A stretch of DNA of 64,000 nucleotides from Aldrovandia affinis (taxonomy: Eukaryota; Chordata; Actinopteri; Notacanthiformes; Halosauridae), in assembly GCA_029706075.1 (NCBI GenBank), contig JAINUG010000197.1, positions 1,403,009 to 1,467,008 on the forward strand, written 5' to 3'. Shown here one piece after another: positions 35,179 to 47,569 of the stretch (the stretch's first letter is position 1; each line of letters begins with the position of its first letter). The notes under the pieces were generated by a model. That model was given only the letters and a program-made list of their open reading frames with translations. It ran no database searches and had not been told where the DNA came from. Position numbers and translations under genes: made by a program.

Positions 35179-37189
35179 AGTCTACATACAATATATTCAG
35201 ATCACACATTCTTAGGCCATCTAACAATTAAATAGTACAGTTTTATTACTGAGTGATGTTACTGTGATGCACAGAGAACTTTAACAAATGCAATTGAGCC
35301 CAAGGTTTATGTAATATTAATGTTGTTTGTTTACAGAATAAAGCTAAAATGAATATTAGGGGAATTATCTAAATCGTTACAATTACAATGAATGAAAAAC
35401 GAAAACGACAAACTAGAATGATAATGATAGATCATTCGGATTGCTTTCAGAGCGGTTTTTAGATCCCATGATAAAAGATGTTTAACCACACTAATGTGCA
35501 CTGTCTGTACCTGCGGGAAATGCGTGTGGGTTGATTGACAGGTGTGTAAAACATGGTGTGTTCTCTGGTGTGGACCCTAGTGAATGATTTATAGTTCATT
35601 GTTATAAATACAGTAATATTTCCCTGTGGAAACAAGCCTTTAGCCTGAGAGGTAAAAGAGGCACACCGCATAAGAGATGTCAGCTGTAAACTGTAATTGA
35701 TGCAATGCCTTCAACCTTTAAGTGCACCCTGTCTGTTCACTTCTGTCATTGCTCTTAAAAGGGCCTGAAAGTAAGCAGGTTCACTGGGCCCTGTCATGTG
35801 TTGCAGCATTGGTACAGTAATGACGGACGCTGGCCGTGATGGTAAACACAATGGCAGATAAGGCTGATGGTGGCCCTGTTTAATTGCAGTACTCGTGCAC
35901 GGTTTATACACTTCTCCAAACACCAGAGCTCTCAGACAAGAGACTCAAAACACAGACTGCTTAGAGAGTCTAGAGCTGCGTACCTGGCAATTTACTTTCT
36001 AACATATAACACACTGAGATTAATGTCCAACACACTGAAACTTTTACAACAAAACTCCCATGATTTTTTGTTGGTATGAAATGCCGAAAGTCTTAAAGGA
36101 GGTCAAATTGACCAAAACATTCACTCACTTTGCGAATGAAAGCATTTGGAAGATTCTGGTATTATTTACATTTTATTCCAGTGTTTAGGGATCGTTTCTC
36201 CCGGCTACTCATTCTAAACAGCTTAGCAGAGGGCATGTGTACATTTTTCTTCTTAATCACAAAAAACCCATGCATAACTGACATTTGCAATATTGTCTTC
36301 TGTTTTGTAAATTATACTTTACTCAAACGGGACTATTGGTAACGATCAGGTTTAAGGGGTCCCTAAACCTGTTTTTCTGTGTAGTGTCTAAGTCACACCA
36401 GCGTATAAAAACCCTATCATGTAAAACAGGCTTTTCTGGACCATGTTAGTTCCTTTAAATGTAATGTCTAGGTAAGCCTCCTTACCTGATATCTTTACAT
36501 CTTCCAAAAACCCTTTGATCATAGTAAGTTTCCCATATGCCAGCATGGAAAATAACATGTAACAGTTAGGTGTGGGGAGTGGGGGGACAGCAATGTGGGA
36601 TCTAATGCTAAACAGATGCAGTCTGAACACAGGGGACGTACACACTCCATAAATCGTCTTTTATGGCTTGCACAAGCCTAACCTTAAAAAATGGCATACA
36701 ATAAACACGGAATAGTGTTTATGTGTTTGTTAGCTGTAGCAGATGATCTTCTCAGTTTTAAAGGCTGAACTAAAAATTCCTCCTCTTTACATGACAGGTG
36801 GCCCCAAAATAGAAATGCACTTATTTCCCTGTAGTTAAGAATACTTATCCTCTCCTCGCCTGTACTTAAGGAGAGACTCAAAATGACACAGGACAGATAG
36901 TGAAAAGTATGTCCATGTGTCAGGAGGTTGGAGGGTGGGAGGGCATTAGTGAATCAATGTCAGTTCCCAAACCTGTCACAAACAGCAGCTTTGCCCACTT
37001 CACTTACAGTATATTAAACTGAGGTCCTGACTCACTGTGGTCATAAAAGATCTCATGGCACTTATCAAGAAGAGAAGGGAGTTACCCCCGTGATTTGGCC
37101 AAATTCCCACCCTGGCTATCAATGTGGCCACCTAATCATCACAATTTACTCCTTATCTACCTCAGCTGATGTGTCATGAGTGTTCTGGT
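34553..37189. other. Unique non-coding DNA with TG microsatellites
   Basis: Pure (TG)n lies at 35019-35072 and 35139-35174; open frames spanning them are repeat products. No exon was recognised elsewhere. Confidence 0.5.
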
Positions 37190-37330
37190 GCAGAATAGCT
37201 GCCGTGTATCACCCAGGTGGGTGCTACACGTTGGTCGTGGCTGAGTTGAGTCACCTCCATGCCCTCCCTCCCTAGTAAAGCACTTTGAGATCCTAGGATA
37301 ACATGCGCTACAGAAACATTTATTATTTAT
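37190..37330 (+). repeat. Retroposon tail-like repeat
   Basis: GCTGCCGTGTATCACCCAGG, GTGGGTGCTACACGTTGGTC and AAGCACTTTGAGATCCTAGG, then ATTTATTATTTATT, match the order of a very common fish retroposon 3' end (GCTGC..CACCCAGGTGG..AAGCGCTTTG..TAAATAAA). The family name is uncertain. Confidence 0.55.
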
Positions 37331-37674
37331 TCTAATAATTCTTTACATCTTATCCTTCCTCCTGCAGTGATATTTTCTTTCCATTTGATCACTCCCAAAA
37401 ACCAGAACCTGTTTCAAAACATGCCTCTTACATTTAAACACTGTAAGATAATGGTTTTGTTCCTCTAGCCCTGCCCTAGGCTTGTGTGCTGAACCTCAGC
37501 AGTTAATGTAACACATGACTGGTCCCCTACAGCAGCACTGGACACAAATCAGTGACAAAAGGACACGGTAGAGTGTTACATGTGGCTGACTAACTCACTC
37601 CACTCCACTCTTAATCATTTAATTAGCCTAATAATTTGTGTAAACTTGCATTATAACTATATTTTGTGGCATCC
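37331..37674. other. Unique non-coding DNA
   Basis: Nothing recognised. Confidence 0.45.
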
Positions 37675-38222
37675 CATGGGACAGGACGAGGAAATGACGG
37701 CCTGCCTCTTTAATTCTTGGGAGCTACTGGAGAGGGAAAAACGTAATTTCCCAGCAGCCCGCAGTCCCACACCTGAACAAAGTCAAGCAATTGGGACTAC
37801 GGACAGCTAAAGGCCATTCAGAGACCTATTTAAGGGACTGACTCCTATTACACTGGGAAGGAGTAGATTGGTGATTTTGTGGAGAGTGTTGTAGTGTGTT
37901 GTAAAGAGAAGTATTTTGGATTTCTGTTCGTGTTTGATTTGGATTGTTTGAGGACCCCGCTTTGTGTACCGACTTTTGGACTGGATTGAGGAACTGGATT
38001 GGATTTGGACTACGGATTAAGGACAATGACAAAGTTAAGGATTGTGGACTGCTGTTTTGAATTCCCCCCTGAATGCCCCAACCTTTTTATGTTTGTCAAG
38101 ATTTGGTTAATAAACCATAATTTTGTTTGTATTACTGCCTCCTCTGGGTTATTTAACTGCCTATGCCCTCTGCAAAGGTCTGTGCCTTTAGCCCACAGTA
38201 AAACATTTCATATAGGGACACA
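37675..38222 (+). repeat. Solo LTR, plus strand, same family as 24.0 kb, fossil
   Basis: Starts TGTGGCATCCCATGGG, carries the TATA-like CCTATTTAAG and the TTAATAAACC polyadenylation signal, and ends near AGGGACACA. It lies tail to tail with a second copy on the other strand, 41 bp away. No retroviral coding sequence adjoins. The terminal part is more diverged than in the other two copies. Confidence 0.75.
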
Positions 38223-38263
38223 AGAACAATATTCAGCTGGCATTTATGAGCTTATAAATAAAT

Positions 38264-38811
38264 TGTGGTGTCCCTAGGGGTTGGGTGATACTCACGGACC
38301 TTGCAGAGGGTGTAGGCAAGTTAAATAACCCGGAGGAGGCAGTATTACAAACAAAATGAGAATTTATTAAAGGAATACTGACAAAACACAAAAAATGGTG
38401 GGGTCTTCAGGGAAATTCACAACACATAAAGTCCACAATCCTTATCTTTGTCGATGTTCGTAACCCAAGTCCAAATCCAGGTCAGTTCCTCACACAGTCC
38501 AAGTCGGTACACAAACAGGGTCCTCAAAACAATCCAATTCCAAACACAATTCCAATCCAAAACACTTCTGTCTTCACACTCCAAAACACTCCCCACAACC
38601 ACCGACCTACACCTTCTCCCAGTGTGGCACGAATTGGTTCTTTAAATAGGCCTCCAAATGGCCTTCAGCTGTCCGTAGTCACGATCGCTTGACTTAGTTT
38701 AGGTGTGGGACTGCGGGCTGCTGGGAAATTAAGTTATTCTCCTCTCCAGTGGCTCCCAAAAATTAAAGAGGCAGATGCCCATTTCCTCATCCTGCCCCTT
38801 AGGATGCCTCA
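38264..38811 (-). repeat. Solo LTR, minus strand, tail to tail with the previous copy, fossil
   Basis: Minus-strand reading ends in AGGGACACCACA at 38264 and starts near TGAGGCATCCTAAGGGG at 38811. It closely resembles the copy at 24017-24582 through GGCCTCCAAATGGCCTTCAG and ACTGCGGGCTGCTGGGAAAT. It abuts the L2 element that begins at 38812 and sits within that LINE's 3' region, so the LTR probably inserted into the LINE or replaced its tail. Confidence 0.8.
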
Positions 38812-40155
38812 ATATATACATGGTAAGATCAATCATTGTTCATACAAGAGATCAATGTAGTAATACAGCAATAGACATCATTATTGGTAGCGGCATACCG
38901 TACCTGTAACACAGGGAAAGAAAAAGGTTAGTAGAATTTCTGTTATAAAAAAAAATTTTTATACAGTATTAAACATAGATACAAAATATGAAATGCAGTA
39001 TTAAACATGTAAGCATTGGTGATGACAATTAGTTAATGTACAGAATCAGTGGTAGTGGAGTTTGAAGAGGTGGGTTTTTAGTCTCTTGCGGAAGATAGCC
39101 AGTGATTCCGCGATCCTGACCGAGTGCAGAAGATCATTCCACCACCAAAGGGTCAGGACAGACGAGAGGTGAGACCGCGAGGAGCGGCTGCCTGGGGCCC
39201 AAAGGGATGGGACAGTCAGTTTGCCAGAGGAAGCAGAGCGGAGGGGTCTGTCTGAAGTGTAGGGTATGATGAGTGTTTGGAGGTAGGAAGGAGGTAGGAA
39301 GGAGCAATTCTCCTAGTGATCAGCACCAGTGATTTCAGACATGCGTGAATTTGGGTTGGTGGAAGACTAGACATGCAGCGGCATTCTGCACCAGCTGTAG
39401 TGGCTTGATGGCACAGGCCGTAAGCCTGCCAGCAGGGAGTTGCTGTAGTCCAAATGTGAGATCACCAAGGCCTAGACCAGAAGTTGTGTGGCCTCTTGGG
39501 TGAGGAATGGGAGAATTCTCTGAATATTGTGGAGGGAGAATCGGCAGGTCCGAGTGATCACTGCGATGTAGCCCGAGAAGTACAGCTGGTCATCCAGGGT
39601 CACTCCAAGGCTCCTGGTAGACAGGGACAGAGACACTATGGAGCCTTCCATGGTGATTGAAGCATCAGTCATTGGGGAGCTCTTCACTGGGAGGAATTGC
39701 AGCTCTGTCTTCCCCAGGTTCAGCTTCAGGTTCCAATCAGAGATGTCTGCCAGGCATGCAGAGATACGCGCCGGGGCCTGGGTTTCAGAAGGGGAGAAGG
39801 AGAGAAAGAGTTGAGTGTCATCAGCATAGCAGTGATATGAAAAACCATGAGCAGAGATAACTGAACCAAGCCTAGCACCGAGCCATGTGCGACTCCAGTA
39901 GAGAGGGAGTGGGAAGAGAAGAGGGATCCTCTCCAGGCCACCTGGTAGGACCAGTCAGCCAGGTATGATTGAAACCATGCCAGTGCAGATCCAGAGATTC
40001 CCATCTCAGCAAGAGATGAGAGCAGGATCTGGTGGTCAATGGTGTTCAATGCAGATGATAGGTCGAGCAGGAGGAGGATGGAGCTGAGTGATTGAGACGT
40101 TGCCGAGTGACTGAGCAGAGCAGTTTCAGTAGAGTGGCTTGCCTTGAAGCGGGAG
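38812..40155 (-). mobile_element. L2-clade LINE, 5'-truncated, minus strand, about 1.34 kb
   Basis: This is the longest L2 copy here. On the minus strand the coding part begins near 40155 with FKASHSTETALLSHS and continues LLLDLSSALNTIDHQILLSS, the region of reverse transcriptase motif A with its aspartate kept, then WFQSYLADWSYQVAWRGS and STGVAHGSVLG. A frameshift puts the catalytic YADD box (39817-39828) in another frame, followed by a thumb-like LGVTLDDQLYFSGY..FLTQEATQLLV. An in-frame decay and a shortened C-terminus are seen around 39300-39440. The 3' UTR runs to 38812 where the LTR cuts it off. Endonuclease and ORF1 are absent. Confidence 0.9.
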
Positions 40156-41164
40156 GGGAGGAGGTACACATTAAATACCACACCAAGTAGACTCTTGGTG
40201 AAGCTGCCGTTATAATTTAGTTATTCAGGTTTCAGTAGATAGGTCTGGTGACATTATTTAGAAAGAAGAGATATTAAACCTACTGTGGTCCCAATGTTTT
40301 TGTAGTAACACAGCAATCACACAGTAGAAGCCATTCGCCATTCTCAAAGTACGTAACTTCAAATGTGACAGGTTCATTTTTAAACATTTCACACTGCCAA
40401 CAGAAAACCACATGCATAAATGACATCTACAGAGTGGAAATTATTATGAGTTGTGTGGTTCTTTTTCAACATACAACTGTATTCAAAAATTTCACCGTTC
40501 GTGGGGTTAAATCTGTATTATCCACATTAAAAACACCTGTGTTGGTCCCTGGCATTAGCAGGGTGATATCATTGCATTTAGTGCACGCAGCAGCCCCTGT
40601 GAGCCACGCCTGGGATGTTCTGCCTTTTCAGTTCAGGCTCCAGCTCTTCCTAACAAGTCTCCGTCACAATCCACCCCTCCCGCCGCTGGAAATATCTAAA
40701 AGTTGTTGCTTAGGAATCCATGATTCCTGCACTGAGCCCCAGGATTCAGGCCGTTACTTCCAACTCATTTCCAAAGTCGAGACACAAAAGACATGTCGTG
40801 GGTAGGTCTCCGCAGGCTTCCACAGCTGGCACTAGTGCTGACAAATGAAATGGAATCATAGTGTGCTTTTATTTTTCTCTGTATCTCTGCAGATTCCACT
40901 TGGTGTGACAGACCAAAATAAGTCCTTGAAAAATGCATTCAGTAGTGCAATTGAGGAAAAGTCTGACAGGAATGGGAGTGACGACTGCACGCTGCCGAGA
41001 GCAAATGCGCATGCAAATCTGAGAGACACAAGTACAAAAACAAAACAAACCAAACAAACCATAGCATGCCAATCGCTTCTCACAGAACAAAATGGAAAAA
41101 ACGAGAAGGAAATGCTCTTTTCCTTTGTTTCTTTTCCCTGGCTTCTTGTTTAGTTTCATCTTTC
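40156..41164. other. Unique non-coding DNA
   Basis: No exon recognised; frames on both strands at 40840-41216 lack known motifs. 40500-40780 is repeat-free and GC-richer. Confidence 0.45.
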
Positions 41165-41168
41165 TTAA

Positions 41169-42654
41169 CCCTCTGAGGTCCGTGCTAAGCTTTTCGATGT
41201 TTTTTGATTTTGGCATGGTCTGATATTTATCTCAATTTCATCAATTTAACACACATTTACTCCAAAGTGTTTAATATTTTTATTTGAAGGACAATCACAG
41301 CTACATTTGTATGCCATCAATAGTTTGGTCAGTATCATATGCAGCTTGTAAATAGATCTACAAACACACAAGTTAAAAATAGTTAATGTAAGGGTGTGAA
41401 AATGTTTTAGCACATATGAGATCTAAATAGCTAAAAACCTGTTTTTATCAGAACTGGTCACATTTATTTCAGGCTGTGGGAGGGCTATATGCTAATTTAC
41501 TGAATATTCATGATCCACACCTGAAAGATCATGGTCAAAGGCCATCAGACAAAGACATCTTGCAGAGTAGCCTACATTTCTTGCGACCAACAGAAGCCAG
41601 TTTGACAACATCCAAAGTCTGGCATTGGGCACAGGCACATGATCAAAAGTTTAAGATATTCATCTTTAAACGTCTGTAGGAAAACGAAAGCAAAATCCGT
41701 GTCTACGAAGACACGGAAAGACATAAACAAGACAAAACAAAATAACCAACGATCAGGAACAAACAAAACGTATCCAAAATCTCGGAATAAACTAAACGCT
41801 GGGAATCTAAACCACAATAAGCACACAAACAAGTTCTCGAGAGGCAAGAAACATTAATCACAATAGGTATTATCAAGCTAAGCTAGATAATGTCCAAGCG
41901 CCGAAACAGAATGCCAGCTGGTTAAATATCCTCCCGTTAATTATTCGCAGCAGTCCGCAATGATTCTGATTTTTTTCGTATAGCGTCACAAGACGCTGAA
42001 TTCATATATTTTCACGAGTATTTGAAAATATGGTAAATCAAATAAATATCAGCATACACCGTCTGTTGCTGGCAGCTCGCAACCGTAAACACAGACAAGA
42101 TCCGATATAATGTCGGGACATTGTTTACGCTGCAATTTCACACACGGAATTCATATATTGAATACAGTATTTGATAACATGGCAAATCAAATATAGTTAC
42201 TTACTCTTCGTCAGTTATTGTCTTTCGCCGCTTTCCATCGATGCTCTCAAACACTGCAGCGCAGAAAATCTTTCCATCTTGAATAAAATTGTATGTCTGT
42301 ATAAAATCTTGCTTCAAATTGTCGGGACAGTTTGTGTTGTTTACGCCGGCGTTTCACACATGGCCCCACGCCCCTCCCACACCTCCCGAAACTCACACCT
42401 AGTTACCATGTCAATAGAAGGGGGACGTTACTAAAAGGTAAAAACAGAGTAAAAAACAAGGTTTACTTTTGGTCTAATTAACCTAATTTAAAAAATCCCA
42501 TTTGATTTGCCAGTGCTCAAATCGGAAAGTCGCGATTCTAAGGTTTCTGTCAATGTTTTTGTCGCGTGTGTATGATAAAATATCGCGAAATTAGAAATAG
42601 TAATATACTTTTATTGCTGCTGGGAGCGGCGCCGCTCCCGTCGACCTCAGGGGG
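41169..42654. mobile_element. Non-autonomous piggyBac-type element (1486 bp)
   Basis: Flanked by TTAA (41165-41168 and 42655-42658), the exact piggyBac target. Termini CCCTCTGAGGTCCG and, inverted, CCCCCTGAGGTCGA form a 12-13-bp inverted repeat with one mismatch. The interior encodes no transposase. It contains an internal duplication: GTCGGGACA..TTGTTTACGC..TTTCACACA occurs near 42110-42145 and 42320-42360, and AATATGGTAAATCAAATA near 42025 recurs as AACATGGCAAATCAAATA near 42175. A perfect 18-bp palindrome, GGGAGCGGCGCCGCTCCC, lies at 42622-42639 next to the right end. Confidence 0.9.
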
Positions 42655-42658
42655 TTAA

Positions 42659-43370
42659 CATACTTTTTTCTGTTTCCCTTTTTAAATTTAATTTTGGCAC
42701 ACGATACAGCATCCAGTACACAGTGGCCCAAAGACTGGTTTATTCAACAGGTCTGAATCCTATCCAGAATGCATCAGGCACAAATTAGGAACTCTTTCAG
42801 CTGGTAAGAAAGGATTTCTTGACCTCCTTTGGCTTAACAGAGGAAATAAATGATGATGTTGTTAGAGAACATTATTCCCCACAGGAGAATCTGCAGATGG
42901 GTAGAATGGGAATGACCCAGGGGGGAAACCACAAACCGCTTCAGCGTCCTTTGTGACACAATCCAGAAACCTATTTGAAATATTTCAAGTAAAATATCTT
43001 AACACTTTTTTAATGAATAGGTGTAATCTTAAGGTAGTAAATGTGCTTGCCATTGTATCTTGAATTGGCTGATATTTAATTATTTTTTTATTTACATGAT
43101 CAAATACAAAGAATTCAAACCTTATAAATATATTTGATTCAGGAAAACACTACCTTGCTAGCTACCTGCTTCATTTATATATCCAACAGTGCTTTTGTCT
43201 GTGTTTTTGTAGTTTGGGGAGAAGGAGTGTAGTAAGCAGCATATTATATTGTCCTTTTTACTTTTTGTTGTTGAGAAAAATCAGCTTTGGTACTGGAGCT
43301 ACTCTTTTCATCTGAAAGCCAATTAAAGCTGTACCACAGAAGCTCTCACCACTTCTGTTACTCTGCCACC
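42659..43370. other. Unique non-coding DNA
   Basis: No supported feature. Confidence 0.45.
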
Positions 43371-43620
43371 TCTATCACAGTCTCCTCTGTTAAAGACATG
43401 CCTATCACAGACTCTTCTGTTAAATATGAGCCTATCACAGACTCATCTACTTAAAAATAAGCCTATTCTGGTCACTGTTAAAGACAAGCCTATCACAGAC
43501 TCCTCTGTTAAAAATGAACCTATCACAGGTCTGTGTTTAGAATGAGCCTTTCACAGACTGCCATGTTTAAGATGAGCCTATCATAGACTCTTCTGTTAAA
43601 CTCGAGCCTATCGCATGTCT
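43371..43620 (+). repeat. Minisatellite, about 34-37-bp unit, about 7 copies
   Basis: Imperfect tandem copies of GCCTATCACAGACTCTTCTG followed by TTAAAnATGA, with length variation between units. Confidence 0.9.
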
Positions 43621-45600
43621 AAGCTAAATAATTAGTTCTCATTAGTCTCCTAATGCCTTTTACCATTATCACTGCAGACAATTCACCACTCTTTATAAAT
43701 ATAAATATGAATGTTTATAGTATGACAGGCATATGATTATTTTTTCTGAAATGGTCACACTGGCAGTATTGATTAGTATTGCCAAAGGCCCTCTGTCATT
43801 GAATCACATACATATTTACACTGAAACTTCCCCCATGAATAAACATTTGTAGGGGGGAGGAGGTAAATTCTCAAGCATGGTAAGCCTGGTACCTATAGCT
43901 GGCCATTAATTTGTGTCTCTCAGAAGCTCCCACAGACAAACTTTTGAGTTGGGGGAAAAAATCCTCAGGGCCATAAGGAGACCAAACCCAAATGTCTTAT
44001 TTACACTTTAATTAGAGCCGGAGGATGTGGGAGTTTGGTTTGAGTTTCGACCTTCACGGGCTGTCCCACACTCCCTGTTGCAGGGAGGGTGGGGTCTGGG
44101 GGGGTGCAAGGCTCGGTGGGGAGATAGGTTCAAACAGAGTCATATTGTGCTGGACATGAAAAGGCTAACTCCTGCTTGGAGGAAGAAAGAGGCAATTAAT
44201 GTGGGCTGATGGTGAGGATGGTCTCACCCCCCCTTCCCTGATAAGCTGCACTGTGATAAACTGACAGGAGCACTGAGTAGGGATTTCAGCCTGCTATTGT
44301 GCCCCTGAATGCCCATTGACAAAGCTTGGCTGAAGAGCTGACTTTTATTACATAAGGTTAGCCTAAGCCAAACAGAGTTTACATTTCCGTTGTGTGGGAA
44401 GAATGGAGGTCATACAGATATTATCTGTTTCTTTGGGTTGTTGAAATTATTGCCCCACTACCCGCAGCTGTTGATGCTGGCAAGCCCCCTCCCCCGGACC
44501 CTGGCAGCCACCAGGCTTGTCAAATCAAGTCAGTAACAATTTCTGGACCCCACTCAACCCTTGAAACATTTTTCACTGCGATAACACCCCCCCCCCCACC
44601 CTCCGCTCCCCATCCTGGCACATGTTTTGGGGCAACAAACAGGGTTTTATTATGAAGTGCTAGAGAGGGGGTAATCTTCCAATTTTTTAATTGACAATCA
44701 AAATTGTGAGAGTATCCTGCCCAATTAAGAGGAAGTTGTGCCAGATTGAGATAAGTGCTTTTCAATCAGTTGTCATTCAGCATTAAGTATATAAAGCCCG
44801 GCTCTGTGAGTGCCATCCTCGGGCTTCCTCCAGTTGCCGATAGCTGCCAGCTCACTGGAGGTAAGGCCCGTCGGCTGCCAAAGGCCCACACAAACACGCT
44901 GCATTGTTCATAAGCCTGGCTCCCATTCCTCTGCCCCTTATACGCCACCCAGAGCACAGCAAACGCAAGGAAACAAAAATGCTACAAACGACTTAAAGGA
45001 TGTAACACAAGCCTCCTCTATTTTACTCGCCCGTGTTACTTATTTAGCTTTTTGTTATTTGTTTAGCGTGAGCATCGCCAGACAGGCTTCCATTTTATGG
45101 TGGGCTTTTTCAAGAATGTAAAATGTGATTGCTGTGACTGTGTTTACACAAGCCAGACTTAATCAGCATAATTGTTTTAAATTCCATAAAGGGACACAGT
45201 ATTTATGGTAATACTTTTATACCCCTCCGAAAGGGATGTGATCATTTGCTTATGCTGTCTGATTGTGAGGTGCTTGTGAGTCACACTTGTCTGCCATACA
45301 GTTCTGCACCTTTATATTACCAGCAAAGACCTGCTTCTGTATGAGCTATGGAAAGTATACCCTTCATGATGATAATAAAGCAGGCTTAATCTCATCTAAT
45401 TGGTGTTACCATATGTACTCATTTTCAGTACACATGAATATTGTTCATTAAATATTATTATCAGAAGAAATAGTTCCTACTACGTTATTTTAATTTAGTT
45501 CCTTCGGTGGGCTAATTGTGCACTGTATTTTGTGTAAACTGTAATCTATTTGATTTTTTAAATACATTTATATGATTTAATTTTAAAAGATTAAAAATTT
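43621..45600. other. Unique non-coding DNA with candidate conserved blocks
   Basis: No exon recognised. There is a 13-nt poly-C run near 44587. The block 44690-45200 is repeat-free and dense in AATTA/CAATTA cores; conserved regulatory DNA is possible but unproven. Confidence 0.4.
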
Positions 45601-45601
45601 T

Positions 45602-45933
45602 TTCAAAATTTGGTGACCACTCCTCTAGTACCCTCTTCTAGTTGAACTACCCCTCCTGTACTGCGAGTTTGTTGTTGCAACTCAGGGACCAGCAGTGACA
45701 AAGGTGAACTGAACAGACTCCAACTGTATCTCTGACACGCACAGAGTGAACTTAAACATGGTGAATTCATGCAGGCTGTCCTCTCCCCCTCCCACCGGGA
45801 TGCAGAGAGCCAAACGCTGCCCCTGAAAAGGACTCCATGCCCAAGCCGGTCTGGTGCAGCCTGGGCTCGAACCCAGGCTGCAGTGGGAAACCTGCACTTA
45901 GAACAAGTGCCTGTTGTGCCACTTGGGGGCCCC
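45602..45933 (-). repeat. tRNA-derived SINE, minus strand
   Basis: Minus strand: starts GGGGCCCCCAAGTGGCACAA (A-box region), B box GGGTTCGAGCCC at 45863-45874, then a GC-rich body and an AT-rich end. It belongs to the same family as the copies at 1.76 and 47.2 kb. No clear target duplication remains. The 185-, 162- and 148-codon frames that overlap it are not genes. Confidence 0.8.
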
Positions 45934-47180
45934 AGTTTCTCTTTGCCATAGTTATGATTGGCACCCAATCCCCCCACAGTGCCCCACAAGGCAGAGCCAT
46001 GGCCCTTGGAGAGGATGGGTCTGATCGAGTGCTTGTTTTGGGGTGTCTCAGTGGCAATCGCCCCTCTCCAGCTGACAGGGACACTGGAGCAGGAAACGGA
46101 GACGGAGAACCAGTGGGGCTTTCTCAAACAGTTCATCAAACTCGCTGGAGCTGGCTCCATTCATGCTCAAAAACATCCAATTCGCTTATTTTTGGTCAGA
46201 GTTGTTTTTCACCCATTTCTAGCACTTTCACTCAGAACCCTCTCAGAGTCTCTTTCAATACGTATAAGAACACAAGAAAGGCCAAGAGATGCAGAGGTAA
46301 ACTTTCACCTGGAGTGGAGTGTTGAAAATGTGTGTAACACCAAATTATGTACACACCACACAAAGTCAGAAAAGTACTTTCGTAGTGGAATATGCCTACG
46401 GTAGGTCTGCTTACAGTGCATGTAAACCACTGGGTATCATCCAGCATCAGGATTCTGGACATTGTTAGGTTCCATAACTCAACTTGCTTACAGCACATTT
46501 AATTTTCCCTTTCCCTCGTAATTCAGCGTACGTCAAGGAGGACTCTGTTGCAAATCCGCCAATTATCTGAGACACTCGCAGGATGACTCATGCCATAGTG
46601 TCGCTGAACTTCAGAGAGTCTGAGCTGGGGAGGGACGGATCAAAGCCAGAATTCACATCAACGGTCTCCCACCAACCCCCCTGCCCCAACACTGACCTGC
46701 CATGGCAGACTGACACAAAACTCTTTATATTAAAATCTGGCAAACACCTCACATGCAAACAATTTTATTTGCAAGTTTCCCTGGTACTGCAGAGAAATGT
46801 TTCTTTCATAGGGTGCCAGAGAATCTGTGGGTCTTTTTTTCTCTGCAAATATGAGTGACACTGCCTATTCTGGCCCTGGGTAAACACCACTGATCGCCTC
46901 TTTCACTGCTAGCATGGGGCTGCTAATTCATTTCTGAGGACAAAGAGAGTCGGTGGGAGGCAGATAAAACTATTTTTAATTACAGTAATGCCATTGTCCC
47001 TTCATGTGAGGAGATGTAGCACAATGTTTACTGTGTCCACATGATTACATGTATTTAATATATGCAAATCCATGCACTATAGCTTTATATTTTGTTGCCA
47101 TTTTGAAGGCTTTTTCCAGAGCGCAAAATATGTTCTTGAATGATGCATTCTGTAAATCTATTGATTACAGCTATTATAAA
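45934..47180. other. Unique non-coding DNA
   Basis: No supported gene; the long frames at its left edge continue from the SINE. Confidence 0.45.
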
Positions 47181-47193
47181 AAGCAGTACGGTG

Positions 47194-47569
47194 GGGGCCT
47201 CTGATAGCGTAGTGGTCTAACACACTCTCTTACGAGTGTGAGCTGCCTATCACGGTCGCAGTTTGAAACCCAACTGTACCAGACCAGCCCTGGTGGGGAG
47301 CCCCGACTGGGGGTGACGTTTGGCTATCTGCCCCAGGGGGAGGAGGGGGGATGAGCCGGCATGAACTAGCTGAGAAGCGCGTATGGATGTCTCCAGAACA
47401 TGGGTGGGTGAGTCTCGAAGGAAGTGGAGGTCGCTGCCCTCTGAAAATTAGCTTGCCTTGTAGAGACGGGCGGTGGTTCGTGTGGAGAGGGCAAAATAAA
47501 AAAATACAGGGTATAATTGGGCACTAAATTGGGAGAAAATAAACAAAAACATTTTTTTTTATTTTTTTT
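47194..47569 (+). repeat. tRNA-derived SINE with 13-bp target duplication
   Basis: Head GGGGCCTCTGATAGCGTAGT (A box TAGCGTAGTGGTCTAA), B-box-like CGCAGTTTGAAACCC, a GC-rich body, then AATTGGGCACTAAATTGGGA and an A/T-rich tail ending at 47569. AAGCAGTACGGTG at 47181-47193 and 47570-47582 is a perfect target duplication, which suggests that this is the youngest SINE copy in the window. Confidence 0.92.

Noticed and set aside
34817-35231. Cys/Val-rich frames
   Set aside because: Products of (TG)n microsatellites.
36345-36372. Short hairpin around AGGTTTAAGGGGTCCCTAAACCT
   Set aside because: Arms of only about 8-11 bp with imperfect pairing; expected by chance in 64 kb.
43371-43620. CRISPR-like spaced repeats
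   Set aside because: Units are contiguous and degenerate; a minisatellite.
45603-46404. Overlapping frames of 185, 162 and 148 codons on both strands
   Set aside because: They overlap a minus-strand SINE and its GC-rich body; no domain, splice structure or consistent strand.
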